The notes beneath the pieces were generated by a model. That model saw nothing but the letters and a program-made list of their open reading frames with translations. It searched no databases and was not told the origin of the DNA. The position numbers and the translations under genes were made by a program. This document shows, piece after piece, positions 8,452-16,672 of a stretch of 64,000 nt of DNA (position 1 is its first letter; each line of letters begins with the position of its first letter). The stretch comes from Bradyrhizobium lupini (lineage in GTDB: Bacteria > Pseudomonadota > Alphaproteobacteria > Rhizobiales > Xanthobacteraceae), in NCBI RefSeq assembly GCF_040939785.1, contig NZ_CP162553.1, forward strand, positions 1,426,001-1,490,000, given 5' to 3'.

Positions 8452-9324
8452 ATGGCCGAGCCCGCGAAATCCTCGCCACTGAGCGAACTGCGCATTGCAT
8501 TGCCATCGCTTCCGATGCGGTTGCAGGAGGTCGGGCGTTTCGTTGCAGCCAACGATTACGACGCCACCACGCGTTCGATGCGCGATCTCGCAGCGGTTGC
8601 CGGCGCCGATCCCGCCGCGTTCACGCGGCTTGCCAAGGCGATCGGCTATTCGGGTTGGGATGAATTGCGCGCGGCGTTGACGGAGGCGCGGCGGCCCTCG
8701 CAGCTAGCGCCTTTCTCCGGCCGCGCCAAGGGCCGCCGCCACGGCCCGAACGCCGATGTCGCGCTCATCACCGACAAGCTGGAGGCCGAGGCCGCCGGCC
8801 TTCCGCGCATCCCGGCCCGGCCGATCGCGGAGGCGGCGCGCGCACTCCACCACGCCAAGCGGATCTGGATCACCGGCTACCGAAGCTGCCGCAGCGTCGC
8901 GGAATTGCTGAACTACGAGCTCCGGCTGTTTCGTCCCGAACAGGTGCAGCTCGTCGGCGCGTCCGGCCCCGACGATCTCGATATGGGCGCGTTCCGGCCC
9001 GGCGAGGCCGTCATCGTCATCGGCTTCATGCCCTACACCCACGCGAGCGTCCGGGTCGCGCAGGCCGCCTATCGTGCCGGCGCGGCCCTGATCGCGATCG
9101 CCGATAGCCCATCGGCGCCGATGGCTGAAGGTGCCGACCACGTGCTGCTGTTCGAGGCGGCCTCCTCTCCCGGCTTTTTCCCGAGCCTCACCGGCGCCAT
9201 CGCGATCGCGCAATCGCTCGCCGCCGTGACGTTTTCGCTCGGCGGCACGGCCGCGAAAAAGCGCCTGGAGAATACCGAGGCCCGGCTGGCCGCGGCTTCA
9301 ACTTACGTATCAGAGAAAGGTTGA
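8452..9324 (+). CDS. MurR/RpiR-family transcriptional regulator
   Basis: A 290-residue regulator. The N-terminal 80 residues form a helix-turn-helix domain (TRSMRDLAAVAGADPAAFTRLAKAIGYSGW). The rest is an SIS sugar-isomerase-like sensing domain, with ITGYRSCRSVAELLNYELRLF near residue 140 and IAIADSPSAPMAEGADHVLLF near residue 215. It lies divergent to the permease pair and only 3 bases upstream of the aminotransferase, so it most likely controls both the transporter and the downstream catabolic genes. SIS domains bind phosphosugars in classical members; the effector in this amino-acid context is unknown. Confidence 0.85.
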   Translation: MAEPAKSSPLSELRIALPSLPMRLQEVGRFVAANDYDATTRSMRDLAAVAGADPAAFTRLAKAIGYSGWDELRAALTEARRPSQLAPFSGRAKGRRHGPNADVALITDKLEAEAAGLPRIPARPIAEAARALHHAKRIWITGYRSCRSVAELLNYELRLFRPEQVQLVGASGPDDLDMGAFRPGEAVIVIGFMPYTHASVRVAQAAYRAGAALIAIADSPSAPMAEGADHVLLFEAASSPGFFPSLTGAIAIAQSLAAVTFSLGGTAAKKRLENTEARLAAASTYVSEKG

Positions 9325-9327
9325 CCC

Positions 9328-10677
9328 ATGGCCGCCCGCACCAGCCGCGTGCTGCATCGCTCGCTGCGCGAAACGCCGCCCAAGGCAATCGGCGGCGAAG
9401 GCGTCTATCTCTTTGCCGAGGACGGACGCCGCGTGATCGACGCCTCCGGCGGCGCGGCGGTCTCTTGCCTCGGCCACCAGCATCCACGCGTCATCGCGGC
9501 GCTGACGAAGCAGGCCTCGACCCTCGCTTATGCCCACACAGCCTTCTTCTCGTCGGAGCCGGCGGAGGCGCTTGCCGAGACGCTGGTCGGCCACGAGCCC
9601 GGTGGCCTCGCCTACGCCTATTTCGTCAGCGGCGGATCGGAAGCGGTTGAAGCCAGCATCAAGCTCGCGCGGCAATATTTCATCGAGCGCGGCGAGCCGC
9701 AGCGGCAGCACTTCATTGCGCGGCGGCAGAGCTACCACGGCAATACGCTCGGCGCGCTCGCGGCGGGCGGCAATGCCTGGCGCCGCGCGCCCTACGCGCC
9801 GCTGCTCTCCAACGCCTTCAGCCATGTGACCCCGGCCTTCGCTTATCACGAGAAGCACGAAGGTGAATCGGATGCGCAGTTCGTGGCGCGGCTCGCCGCC
9901 GAACTCGAAGCCGAGTTTCAGCGGCTTGGCCCCGACACCGTCGCCGCGTTCCTCGCAGAGCCCGTCGTCGGGGCCACCGCAGGTGCCGTCACGGCGCCGG
10001 ACGGCTACTTCAGGGCGGTGCGCGAGATCTGCGACCGACACGGCGCGCTGCTCATTCTCGACGAGGTCATGAGCGGCATGGGCCGCACCGGCACCACGCA
10101 CGCCTGGGAGCAGGAAGGCGTGGCACCCGACATCCAGGCGATCGCCAAGGGTCTCGGCGGCGGCTACCAGCCGATCGGTGCAATGCTCGCGAGCGGCAGG
10201 ATCATCGACACAATCCGCTCAGGTTCGGGCGCCTTCCTGCACGGCCACACGTATCTGGCGCACCCTCTCGCTTGCGCCGCCGCGCTCGCGGTGCAGGACG
10301 TGATCCGCGAGGACGGCCTGCTCGACCGGGTCAAGGAGCGCGGCAAGCAGCTCGAGCAGCGGCTCACCGAGCGCTTCGGCAATCACCGCCATATCGGCGA
10401 CATCAGGGGCCGCGGCCTGTTCTGGGCGATCGAGCTCGTCGCCGATCGCGCCAGCCGAACCTCGTTTGATCCCGCGCTGAAGCTGAATCAGAAGATCAAG
10501 GCGGAGGCCTTCGCCAACGGCCTCGGCTGCTATCCCGGCGGCGGCACCGCAGACGGCATCCGTGGCGACCACGTGCTGCTGGCGCCGCCCTATATCACCT
10601 CCGCGGAGGAGATCGATCTGATCGTCGACAAGCTCGGCACGGCCGTCGACAGCGTATTGCGTCGTGTCAATCACTGA
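9328..10677 (+). CDS. Class III PLP-dependent aminotransferase
   Basis: A 449-residue fold-type I class III aminotransferase (omega-amino acid/acetylornithine/GABA group). The PLP-binding Lys is K274 in IQAIAKGLGGGY, the PLP-contacting Asp is D245 in LILDEVMSGMGRTG, and the phosphate-binding segment is SGGSEAVEASIKLAR near residue 101. YHGNT near residue 136 is the stacking Tyr-His pair of the class. It starts 3 bases after the RpiR gene and is followed 12 bases later by the amino acid binding protein, giving one operon. Such genes are often annotated as aspartate aminotransferase family; the amino donor is unknown. Confidence 0.88.
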   Translation: MAARTSRVLHRSLRETPPKAIGGEGVYLFAEDGRRVIDASGGAAVSCLGHQHPRVIAALTKQASTLAYAHTAFFSSEPAEALAETLVGHEPGGLAYAYFVSGGSEAVEASIKLARQYFIERGEPQRQHFIARRQSYHGNTLGALAAGGNAWRRAPYAPLLSNAFSHVTPAFAYHEKHEGESDAQFVARLAAELEAEFQRLGPDTVAAFLAEPVVGATAGAVTAPDGYFRAVREICDRHGALLILDEVMSGMGRTGTTHAWEQEGVAPDIQAIAKGLGGGYQPIGAMLASGRIIDTIRSGSGAFLHGHTYLAHPLACAAALAVQDVIREDGLLDRVKERGKQLEQRLTERFGNHRHIGDIRGRGLFWAIELVADRASRTSFDPALKLNQKIKAEAFANGLGCYPGGGTADGIRGDHVLLAPPYITSAEEIDLIVDKLGTAVDSVLRRVNH

Positions 10678-10689
10678 GGGGAGAAAAGC

Positions 10690-11703
10690 ATGATGAGGAA
10701 AGTGGTTATCATAGCCGGCGTGCTCGCGGCGTCGACGGTGGTGGCGTCGGCGGCAACGCTCGACACGGTGAAGAGCCGCGGCACGCTGATATGCGGCGTC
10801 AGCGCCGGTTTCGCCGGCTTCTCCGCACCGGATTCGCAAGGCAACTACAAGGGTCTCGACGTCGATTATTGCCGCGCGCTCGCCGCCGGCGTGCTCGGCG
10901 ATGCCAGCAAGGTGCGTTACGTCTCGCTGACCGCGCAGAACCGCTTCACCGCGCTCCAGTCCGGCGAGATCGACGTGCTCTACCGCAACTCGACGCAGAC
11001 CTATCTGCGCGGTGTCACGCTGGGCCTGCGGCAAGGTCCAATCAACTTCTACGACGGTCAGGGCTTTGTCGTGAAGAAAGACCTCGGCGTGAAGGAGATC
11101 AAGGACCTCAAGGGCGCCACCGTCTGCGTCGCGCAGGGTACCACGCATGAGGTCACGCTCGGCGATTACGGCCGCGCCAACGGCATCGATTGGAAGCCGT
11201 TGGTGTTCGACCGCGTCGACACCATGTACCAGACCTTCTTCGGCGGCCGCTGCGATGCCATGACCCAGGACGCTTCCGCGCTTGCTGGCGCCGTGACGAC
11301 CGCGGCGCCGAACGCGGCCGACTACGTCGTGCTGCCGCAGACCATCAGCAAGGAGCCGCTCGGCCCCTTCACCCGCAATGGCGACGAGGTCTGGAGCGAC
11401 ATCATCACCTGGCTGCACTACGGCTTGATCGAGGCCGAAGAGCTCGGCGTCACACAAGGCAATGTCGATGAGATGGCGAAGTCGCAGACGCCCGCGATCC
11501 AACGCCTGCTCGGTGCCTCCGGCGATCTCGGCTCGCGGCTCGGGCTCGACAACAAATGGCTGGTCACGGCCATCAAGGCCACCGGCAATTACGGCGAGAT
11601 CTACGAGCGCAATGTCGGCAAGGCGAGCCCGCTCAAGCTCGAGCGCGGCCTCAACGGTCTCTGGAGCAAGGGCGGCTTGATGTACGCGGTGCCGTTTAAG
11701 TAA
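10690..11703 (+). CDS. aapJ: Amino acid ABC transporter substrate-binding protein, AapJ-like
   Basis: A 337-residue periplasmic binding protein of family 3. The N terminus is a Sec signal peptide ending in VVASA, with cleavage near residue 22. LDTVKSRGTLICGVSAGFAGF follows, the classical start of AapJ-type proteins, and GDYGRANG and DRVDTMYQTFFGGRCDAMTQD in the second lobe are also typical. It probably feeds the AapQ-AapM permease encoded on the opposite strand 2.3 kb upstream. A GGGGAGAA ribosome site precedes the ATG. The separation of binding protein from permeases by the regulator and aminotransferase is an unusual arrangement. Confidence 0.88.
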   Translation: MMRKVVIIAGVLAASTVVASAATLDTVKSRGTLICGVSAGFAGFSAPDSQGNYKGLDVDYCRALAAGVLGDASKVRYVSLTAQNRFTALQSGEIDVLYRNSTQTYLRGVTLGLRQGPINFYDGQGFVVKKDLGVKEIKDLKGATVCVAQGTTHEVTLGDYGRANGIDWKPLVFDRVDTMYQTFFGGRCDAMTQDASALAGAVTTAAPNAADYVVLPQTISKEPLGPFTRNGDEVWSDIITWLHYGLIEAEELGVTQGNVDEMAKSQTPAIQRLLGASGDLGSRLGLDNKWLVTAIKATGNYGEIYERNVGKASPLKLERGLNGLWSKGGLMYAVPFK

Positions 11704-11716
11704 ACGTTTTGCGTGT

Positions 11717-11737
11717 CCCGGACGCGTTGCGTCCGGG
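11717..11737. terminator. Hairpin after aapJ-like gene
   Basis: CCCGGACGC-GTT-GCGTCCGGG forms a 9-bp stem with a 3-base loop 14 bases after the stop. There is no T-tract, so it may be an mRNA-stabilising hairpin or a fragment of the palindromic repeat family with a GTGTCCCGGACGCG start, not a strong terminator. It lies before the racemase-like gene. Confidence 0.45.
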
Positions 11738-11766
11738 GCTCGCGACCTTCCATCAGGTAACGTTCA

Positions 11767-12417
11767 ATGACGAAGTCTCCTCGCATCGCGCTGATCCACG
11801 CCCTCAAGCATTCCATCGCCCCGATCGAAGCTGCGTTCGCGAAGGTGTGGCCGGAAGCGCGGCTGATGAACCTGCTCGACGACAGCCTGTCGTCGGATCT
11901 GGCGCGTGACGGCAAGCTCAACGATGCCATGACCGAACGCTTTCTTGCGCTCGGCCACTACGCCGCGGCGACAGGCGCGGACGCGATCCTGTTCACCTGC
12001 TCGGCCTTCGGTTCCTGCATCGAGGCGGTTGCGCGCGCACATGCGCCGATGCCGGTGCTCAAGCCGAACGAAGCCATGATCGAGCGCGCGATGACGATGG
12101 GCCGGCGGATCGGCCTGCTCTCGACCTTCCCGCCGACGCTGGCTTCGATGCCGCCGGAATTTCCGGCCTCCGTCCAGATCGTGCCGAAACTCGCCGAAGG
12201 CGCGCTGGCCGCGCTCGACCGTGGCGACCGCGCTACGCATGACCGGCTGATCGTGGAAGCCGCACGCGATTTGCGCGATTGCGACGTCGTCGCGCTCGCG
12301 CAGTTCAGCATCGCGGCAACCGCGCCTCTCGTGGCAGAAGCCACCGGCCGCCCTGTCGTGACCACGCCCGACAGCGCCGTCGAGAAGCTGATGAAGCTGT
12401 TGGCGGCGAGGGCTTAA
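11767..12417 (+). CDS. Asp/Glu/hydantoin racemase superfamily protein
   Basis: A 216-residue protein of the aspartate/glutamate racemase and arylmalonate decarboxylase superfamily. The first active-site region is present as DAILFTCSAFGS with Cys78. The second region, where racemases carry another Cys, reads DVVALAQFSIAATAP and has no Cys at the expected place. A one-cysteine enzyme of this fold would not be expected to carry out ordinary two-base racemisation. It might be an isomerase or decarboxylase, or have lost activity. It follows the aapJ-like gene by 63 bases across a hairpin and is likely part of the same amino acid locus. Confidence 0.72.
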   Translation: MTKSPRIALIHALKHSIAPIEAAFAKVWPEARLMNLLDDSLSSDLARDGKLNDAMTERFLALGHYAAATGADAILFTCSAFGSCIEAVARAHAPMPVLKPNEAMIERAMTMGRRIGLLSTFPPTLASMPPEFPASVQIVPKLAEGALAALDRGDRATHDRLIVEAARDLRDCDVVALAQFSIAATAPLVAEATGRPVVTTPDSAVEKLMKLLAARA

Positions 12418-13061
12418 GCGCCAGCCTGTTTCCGGCGCCGCGCGCCTTTGATCGCCGCCGCAAGCGCGGCCTTGGTTTCACTGACAAAATCCTCGACCAG
12501 GTCTTCGCGCGTGGCATGGGCCGCCTCGCCGGTGAACAGTCCCTGCTCAGCCAGCATCACCACGCCGTGCACCGCCGCCCAGATCTTGAGCGCCTGCCGC
12601 TCGCGCAGATAATCAACGGCCGGGGCTTCCAATGCGTCGACCACGAGCGCAAAGGTTTCGCGGGTCGCTTCGTGCAGCTCGCTGCCTTTCGCCGCACACG
12701 ACACCGTGCGCGAGGCGAACATCAAGCGGTAGATGCCATTGCGGCGTAAGCCGAAATCCAGCGTCGCCTGCGCCAGCAGCGACAGCTTCGACCGCTTCGA
12801 CAGCTTTGCCATCGCCGCCCGCAATATCCCGTTGAGCTGCCGGAACGCCTCCGCCGTCACCGCCGCAAGCAGCGCCTCGCGATCGGCGAAATGCCGGTAG
12901 GGCGCCGGCTGCGAAACACCCAGCTGCTTTGCCAGCGCCTTGATGCTGATCGCCTCCGTCCCGCCCTGCTCGGCTTTGCGCAGCGCGGCCTTGATCAAGG
13001 CGTCGCGGAGATCGCCGTGGTGGTAGGTATTCTCGGGCTTGCGGGCAAGTTGTGAACGCAT
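12414..13061 (-). CDS. TetR/AcrR-family transcriptional regulator
   Basis: A 215-residue repressor-type protein. The N-terminal domain has the TetR helix-turn-helix (ISIKALAKQLGVSQPAPYRHFADREALLAAV), followed by an all-helical ligand-binding domain that resembles the WHG group. Its last 4 bases overlap the end of the racemase-like gene. It is transcribed away from the ferredoxin-P450 operon, and a pair of near-identical 12-mers flanks the promoter in the shared gap, so it most likely represses that operon. The inducer is unknown and is probably the P450 substrate. Confidence 0.85.
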   Translation of the reverse strand: MRSQLARKPENTYHHGDLRDALIKAALRKAEQGGTEAISIKALAKQLGVSQPAPYRHFADREALLAAVTAEAFRQLNGILRAAMAKLSKRSKLSLLAQATLDFGLRRNGIYRLMFASRTVSCAAKGSELHEATRETFALVVDALEAPAVDYLRERQALKIWAAVHGVVMLAEQGLFTGEAAHATREDLVEDFVSETKAALAAAIKGARRRKQAGA

Positions 13062-13070
13062 GTTGCGCAG

Positions 13071-13129
13071 AGCCTATAAGTTTGCGCTTGACAGGGGAAG
13101 CCTGCCGCGAATGTAATAGCCTATAACTT
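13071..13129 (+). promoter_or_regulatory. Candidate promoter of the ferredoxin-P450 operon with flanking operator repeats
   Basis: A consensus -35 TTGACA at 13088-13093 is followed after 18 bases by TGTAAT at 13112-13117. The 12-mers AGCCTATAAGTT (13071-13082) and AGCCTATAACTT (13118-13129) lie just before the -35 and just after the -10. They differ by one base. Their position suits repression by the divergent TetR gene, but binding is inferred. Confidence 0.55.
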
Positions 13130-13196
13130 GAACAAAAACCCAAATGGGAGCGCGCGCCGCCTTCGGGCCGGAGTGCACACCATCGAGGAAGCCGCC

Positions 13197-13406
13197 ATGA
13201 CAGAGCGACTGAGGGTTCACGTTGATCCCGACAAATGCCAGGGGCACGCGCGCTGCAAGGCGCTGGCGCCGGAGCTGTTCGAGCTGGACGAATACGGCAA
13301 CGCCCACGAAGCCGGCGACGGCACGGTCCCGCCCGGCCTCGAAGACAAGGCCTGGCTCGCCAAGTCCAATTGCCCGGAAATCGCGATCGACGTGATCGAG
13401 GAGTAG
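13197..13406 (+). CDS. P450-type ferredoxin, probably [3Fe-4S]
   Basis: A 69-residue ferredoxin. The cluster ligands are Cys14, Cys20 and Cys58 (followed by Pro), with His17 where a fourth Cys would sit, giving the C-x2-H-x2-C...CP pattern. In actinobacterial P450 partners such ferredoxins carry a [3Fe-4S] cluster, and the same is inferred here. The ATG at 13197 follows GAGGAAG at a good distance. The frame is open for 23 codons upstream, but the shorter form has the usual ferredoxin length. It lies 67 bases ahead of a P450 gene and is its likely electron donor. Confidence 0.87.
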   Translation: MTERLRVHVDPDKCQGHARCKALAPELFELDEYGNAHEAGDGTVPPGLEDKAWLAKSNCPEIAIDVIEE

Positions 13407-13473
13407 CGCGCCCGCTTCTGCCCGCGTGCCTTCCGCGACCACGAGCCCCCAAGGGATTTCGAGGGATTTCGAG

Positions 13474-14697
13474 ATGTCCGACATCAGCCAGCCCACCGCC
13501 CATCCGCCCGTGACCGACTGGGTCCATGATTTCGACCACACCGATCCGCAATGGACGGAAGATCCCTTCCCGATTTGGGACGAGCTGCGCGCCGCAAGCC
13601 CGGTCGTGCATACCGAACGCTTCCTCGGCTGCTACATGCCGACGACCTATGAGGCAGTGCGCGAGATCGCCAACGACAGCGAGCATTTCTCCTCACGTCG
13701 CATCATCGTCCGCGACGTTCGCCCGGAGATCACCAGCAGAAACTCCGCCCCGCCGATCACGTCCGATCCGCCGGTGCACAAGCCAGCCAAGCAATTGCTG
13801 CTGCCGCCGTTCACGCCGGACGCGATGAAGAAGCTGGAGCCGCGGGTGCGCGCGATCTGCAACGAGTTGATCGACGGTTTCATCACCGAAGGCCGACTGG
13901 ACGCGGCAGAGCGCTACACCAAGCACATTCCGGTTCGCGCGATCGCACACATGCTCGGCATCCCCGAGACGGACAGCGATCTCTTCATCCGATGGATCCA
14001 CATGATCCTGGAACTTGGCATCAAGGACGAAAACACGTTGCTCCAGGCGGTGCACGAGATGAGCGCCTATTTCAGCGCCCATATCGAAGCGCGCAAGAAC
14101 AAGCCAACCGACGACCTCATCTCCTACCTGATGAATGCCAGGGACAAGGACGGCAATCCGCTCGAGGATCTGCATGTGCTGGGCTCGCTGCGCCTGCTCC
14201 TGATCGCCGGCATCGACACTACCTGGAGCGCGATCGGCTCCTCGCTCTGGCACCTTGCCCGGACGCCCGCCGACCGCGAGCGCCTGGTTGCCGAGCCCGA
14301 GCTGATCCCGACCGCGGTGGAGGAGCTGCTGCGCGCCTATTCGCCGGTGACGATGGCGCGCGAAGTGGTCAAGGAGACCACGATTTCGGGCTGCCCGGTC
14401 AAGGCAGGCAACATGGTGCTGCTGTCCTTCCCGGCCGCCAACCGGGATCCGAAAATGTTTCCGGATGCTGACAAGGTCGTAATTGACCGCCGCGAGAACC
14501 GCCACGCCGCCTTCGGCCTCGGCATCCACCGCTGCGTCGGCTCGAACCTTGCGCGCATGGAGATGCAGGTTGCGCTGGAGGAATGGCTGAAGCGCATTCC
14601 GGGCTTCGCCCTCGATCCGGCAGGCACGGTGACCTGGTCCCAAGGAACCGTCAGAGGCCCCCGCCAGTTGCCATTTTTGCTTGGAAAGGCGATGTAG
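13474..14697 (+). CDS. Cytochrome P450 (class I, bacterial)
   Basis: A 407-residue soluble P450. The heme-ligand Cys354 lies in AFGLGIHRCVGSNLARME. The I-helix oxygen-activation motif is AGIDTT at residues 245-250, and the K-helix ExxR is E284-R287. It lacks a fused reductase and so needs the ferredoxin encoded just upstream plus a ferredoxin reductase found elsewhere. The start at 13474 follows AGGGA and lies downstream of an alternative in-frame ATG at 13426. CYP family cannot be assigned by eye. Neighbouring genes (Mo oxidoreductase, hydrolase-OsmC fusion) suggest oxidative breakdown of an organic, possibly terpenoid or alicyclic, substrate. Confidence 0.93.
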   Translation: MSDISQPTAHPPVTDWVHDFDHTDPQWTEDPFPIWDELRAASPVVHTERFLGCYMPTTYEAVREIANDSEHFSSRRIIVRDVRPEITSRNSAPPITSDPPVHKPAKQLLLPPFTPDAMKKLEPRVRAICNELIDGFITEGRLDAAERYTKHIPVRAIAHMLGIPETDSDLFIRWIHMILELGIKDENTLLQAVHEMSAYFSAHIEARKNKPTDDLISYLMNARDKDGNPLEDLHVLGSLRLLLIAGIDTTWSAIGSSLWHLARTPADRERLVAEPELIPTAVEELLRAYSPVTMAREVVKETTISGCPVKAGNMVLLSFPAANRDPKMFPDADKVVIDRRENRHAAFGLGIHRCVGSNLARMEMQVALEEWLKRIPGFALDPAGTVTWSQGTVRGPRQLPFLLGKAM

Positions 14698-14698
14698 A

Positions 14699-14724
14699 CC
14701 TCTCCAAACAGTGATACGGAGAGG
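14699..14724 (+). other. Intercistronic hairpin between P450 and Mo oxidoreductase genes
   Basis: CCTCTCC and GGAGAGG form a 7-bp stem around a 12-base loop directly after the P450 stop. There is no T-tract. It probably shapes mRNA decay or readthrough within the operon. Confidence 0.35.
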
Positions 14725-14751
14725 CCGGACTTGCACCGCCACGAGTAGCCG

Positions 14752-15414
14752 ATGGCCGAAGACAACGAGCCGCCCGACAGCAAGCTGACGCGCACCAAGG
14801 AAAAATGGGCGCGCGAGGGCCGCTTTTTGACAGGCAAGATCACGCGCCCGGAAGATCAGCGCCTGCCGCCCGGTCAGCATCTGACAAAGGACTGGCCGGT
14901 GCTCGATCTCGGAGTCGTACCGCCGATTTCGCGCGAGCACTGGCGGCTCGACGTCTACGGCGCGATCGAGAACCCCGTGTTCTGGACCTTTGCCGAGTTC
15001 GCCGCCCAGAAGCAGGCGCAGTTCATCTCCGACATCCACTGCGTCACCACCTGGTCGCGCTACGACAATGAGTGGGAGGGGCTCGCCACGCGCGAGCTGC
15101 TCGCGGCCTGCCAGCCGCGCCCGGACGCGCGCTTCGTCGTGTTGCATTCCCATGATGGCTACACCACCAACCTCGCGCTGGACGACTTTGCCGCCGAGGA
15201 CGCATTGCTCGCCCATAGCTGGTCCGGTGAGCCATTGTCGGCCGAACATGGCGGCCCGGTACGGCTGGTCGTGCCGCATCTGTATTTCTGGAAGAGCGCC
15301 AAATGGGTTCAGTCGATCGAATTCCTGACCGAGGACGCGCCGGGCTTCTGGGAAGTCCGTGGCTACCATAACCGCGGCGATCCCTGGGCAGAGCAACGCT
15401 ATTCGGGCGACTAG
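14752..15414 (+). CDS. Sulfite-oxidase-like molybdopterin-dependent oxidoreductase
   Basis: A 220-residue protein with the sulfite oxidase-type Mo-cofactor fold. The likely Mo-coordinating residue is Cys97 in ISDIHCVTTWSRYDNEWEG. The later segments DDGYTTN-like (HDGYTTNLALDDF) and GGPVRLVVPHLYFWKSAKWVQ are conserved in the YedY/sulfite oxidase superfamily. It has no signal peptide or heme domain, so it is the short cytoplasmic type of unknown substrate. It lies between the P450 and the hydrolase-OsmC gene, with short gaps, and is probably in their operon. Confidence 0.87.
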   Translation: MAEDNEPPDSKLTRTKEKWAREGRFLTGKITRPEDQRLPPGQHLTKDWPVLDLGVVPPISREHWRLDVYGAIENPVFWTFAEFAAQKQAQFISDIHCVTTWSRYDNEWEGLATRELLAACQPRPDARFVVLHSHDGYTTNLALDDFAAEDALLAHSWSGEPLSAEHGGPVRLVVPHLYFWKSAKWVQSIEFLTEDAPGFWEVRGYHNRGDPWAEQRYSGD

Positions 15415-15438
15415 GTTCAGCAAGGAACGGGGAAACCC

Positions 15439-16662
15439 ATGCCGACAGAGCGCTTTCAATTCACCGGCGAAGGCGGCCATCAGCTTTCGGCCGCGCTGGA
15501 GCTACCCGACGGCGAGCCCGGGGCCTTCGCGCTGTTCGCGCATTGCTTCACCTGCGGCAAGGACACGCTGGCCGCCAAACGCATCTCGGTCGCGCTGGCC
15601 GCCAAGGGCATCGCGGTGCTGCGCTTCGACTTCACCGGGCTCGGCTCCAGCGAGGGGGATTTTGCCAATTCGACGTTTTCCTCCAACGTTGCCGATCTCG
15701 TGCGCGCCGCCGATCATCTGCGTAGCGTCCGCAAGGCGCCGTCGATTCTGATCGGTCACAGCCTCGGCGGCGCCGCGATCCTTGCGGCAGCAGGACGAAT
15801 CCCGGAAGCCAAGGCGGTTGTGACCATTGCGGCACCATCCGATCCCGCCCACGTCACCGGCCTTTTCAAAGAGCATCTCGGCGACATTCGCACGCAAGGT
15901 GAGGTCGAAGTCTCGCTTGCGGGACGCCCGTTCCGGATCAAGCGCGAATTCCTCGACGACGTCGCCGAGCACGAGCTGATGAAAGACGTCGCCGGCCTGC
16001 ACAAGGCGCTGTTGGTGATGCATTCTCCGGTCGACGATACCGTCGGTATCGACAATGCGACGAAGCTCTTCGTCTCCGCCAGGCATCCCAAGAGCTTCGT
16101 CTCGCTCGACCATGCCGATCATCTCCTGACCAAGCCGGCCGACGCGCTCTATGCAGCCGACGTGATCGCGGCCTGGGCGAGCCGGTACATCGACGCGGCC
16201 AAACCTGCGAAGGCGATGGATCTCCCCGAGGCGCCGCGCCGGGTCGTGGTGCAGGAGACCCGCAAGAGCAAGTTCAACCAGACCATCTCCGTCGGTCCGC
16301 ATCAGCTCGTCGCGGACGAGCCGGTCGCCGCCGGCGGCGAGGATGCCGGCCCTGGTCCTTACGATCTCCTGCTCGCTGGCCTCGGGGCCTGTACCTCGAT
16401 GACCATGCGCCTCTATGCCAACCGCAAGTCGTTGCCGCTCGATCGTGTCACCGTCTCACTGAAGCATTCCAAGATCTATGCAAAAGACTGCGCGGAATGC
16501 GAGACGCGCGATGGCATGCTCGACCAGATCGAGCGCGACATCGCGATGGACGGCGCGCTCGATCCCGAGCAGCGCAAGAAATTGATGGAGATCGCCGACA
16601 AGTGCCCGGTGCACCGGACGCTGACGTCGGAAATCCGCATCGTGACCAAGGCCGTGGATTAG
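15439..16662 (+). CDS. Bifunctional alpha/beta hydrolase - OsmC fusion protein
   Basis: A 407-residue two-domain protein. Residues 1-255 form an alpha/beta hydrolase with nucleophile Ser108 in LIGHSLGGAAI, an acid in MHSPVDDTV and a His in DHADHLL. Residues from about 265 form an OsmC/Ohr domain with Cys in GLGACTSMTMRLYANRK and Cys-Pro in DKCPVHRTL, the pair used to reduce organic hydroperoxides. This fusion is a known family of uncertain function. Its place after an oxygen-activating P450 fits a role in removing peroxide or ester by-products, which is inference. AAGGAACGGGG upstream supplies the ribosome site. Confidence 0.88.
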   Translation: MPTERFQFTGEGGHQLSAALELPDGEPGAFALFAHCFTCGKDTLAAKRISVALAAKGIAVLRFDFTGLGSSEGDFANSTFSSNVADLVRAADHLRSVRKAPSILIGHSLGGAAILAAAGRIPEAKAVVTIAAPSDPAHVTGLFKEHLGDIRTQGEVEVSLAGRPFRIKREFLDDVAEHELMKDVAGLHKALLVMHSPVDDTVGIDNATKLFVSARHPKSFVSLDHADHLLTKPADALYAADVIAAWASRYIDAAKPAKAMDLPEAPRRVVVQETRKSKFNQTISVGPHQLVADEPVAAGGEDAGPGPYDLLLAGLGACTSMTMRLYANRKSLPLDRVTVSLKHSKIYAKDCAECETRDGMLDQIERDIAMDGALDPEQRKKLMEIADKCPVHRTLTSEIRIVTKAVD

Positions 16663-16672
16663 CGCGACTGCG

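Noticed and set aside
13693..15480. 595-codon minus-strand frame over the P450 and Mo enzyme genes
   Set aside because: Long antisense frames are common at this GC content; the plus strand has heme and Mo ligand motifs in clear family proteins.
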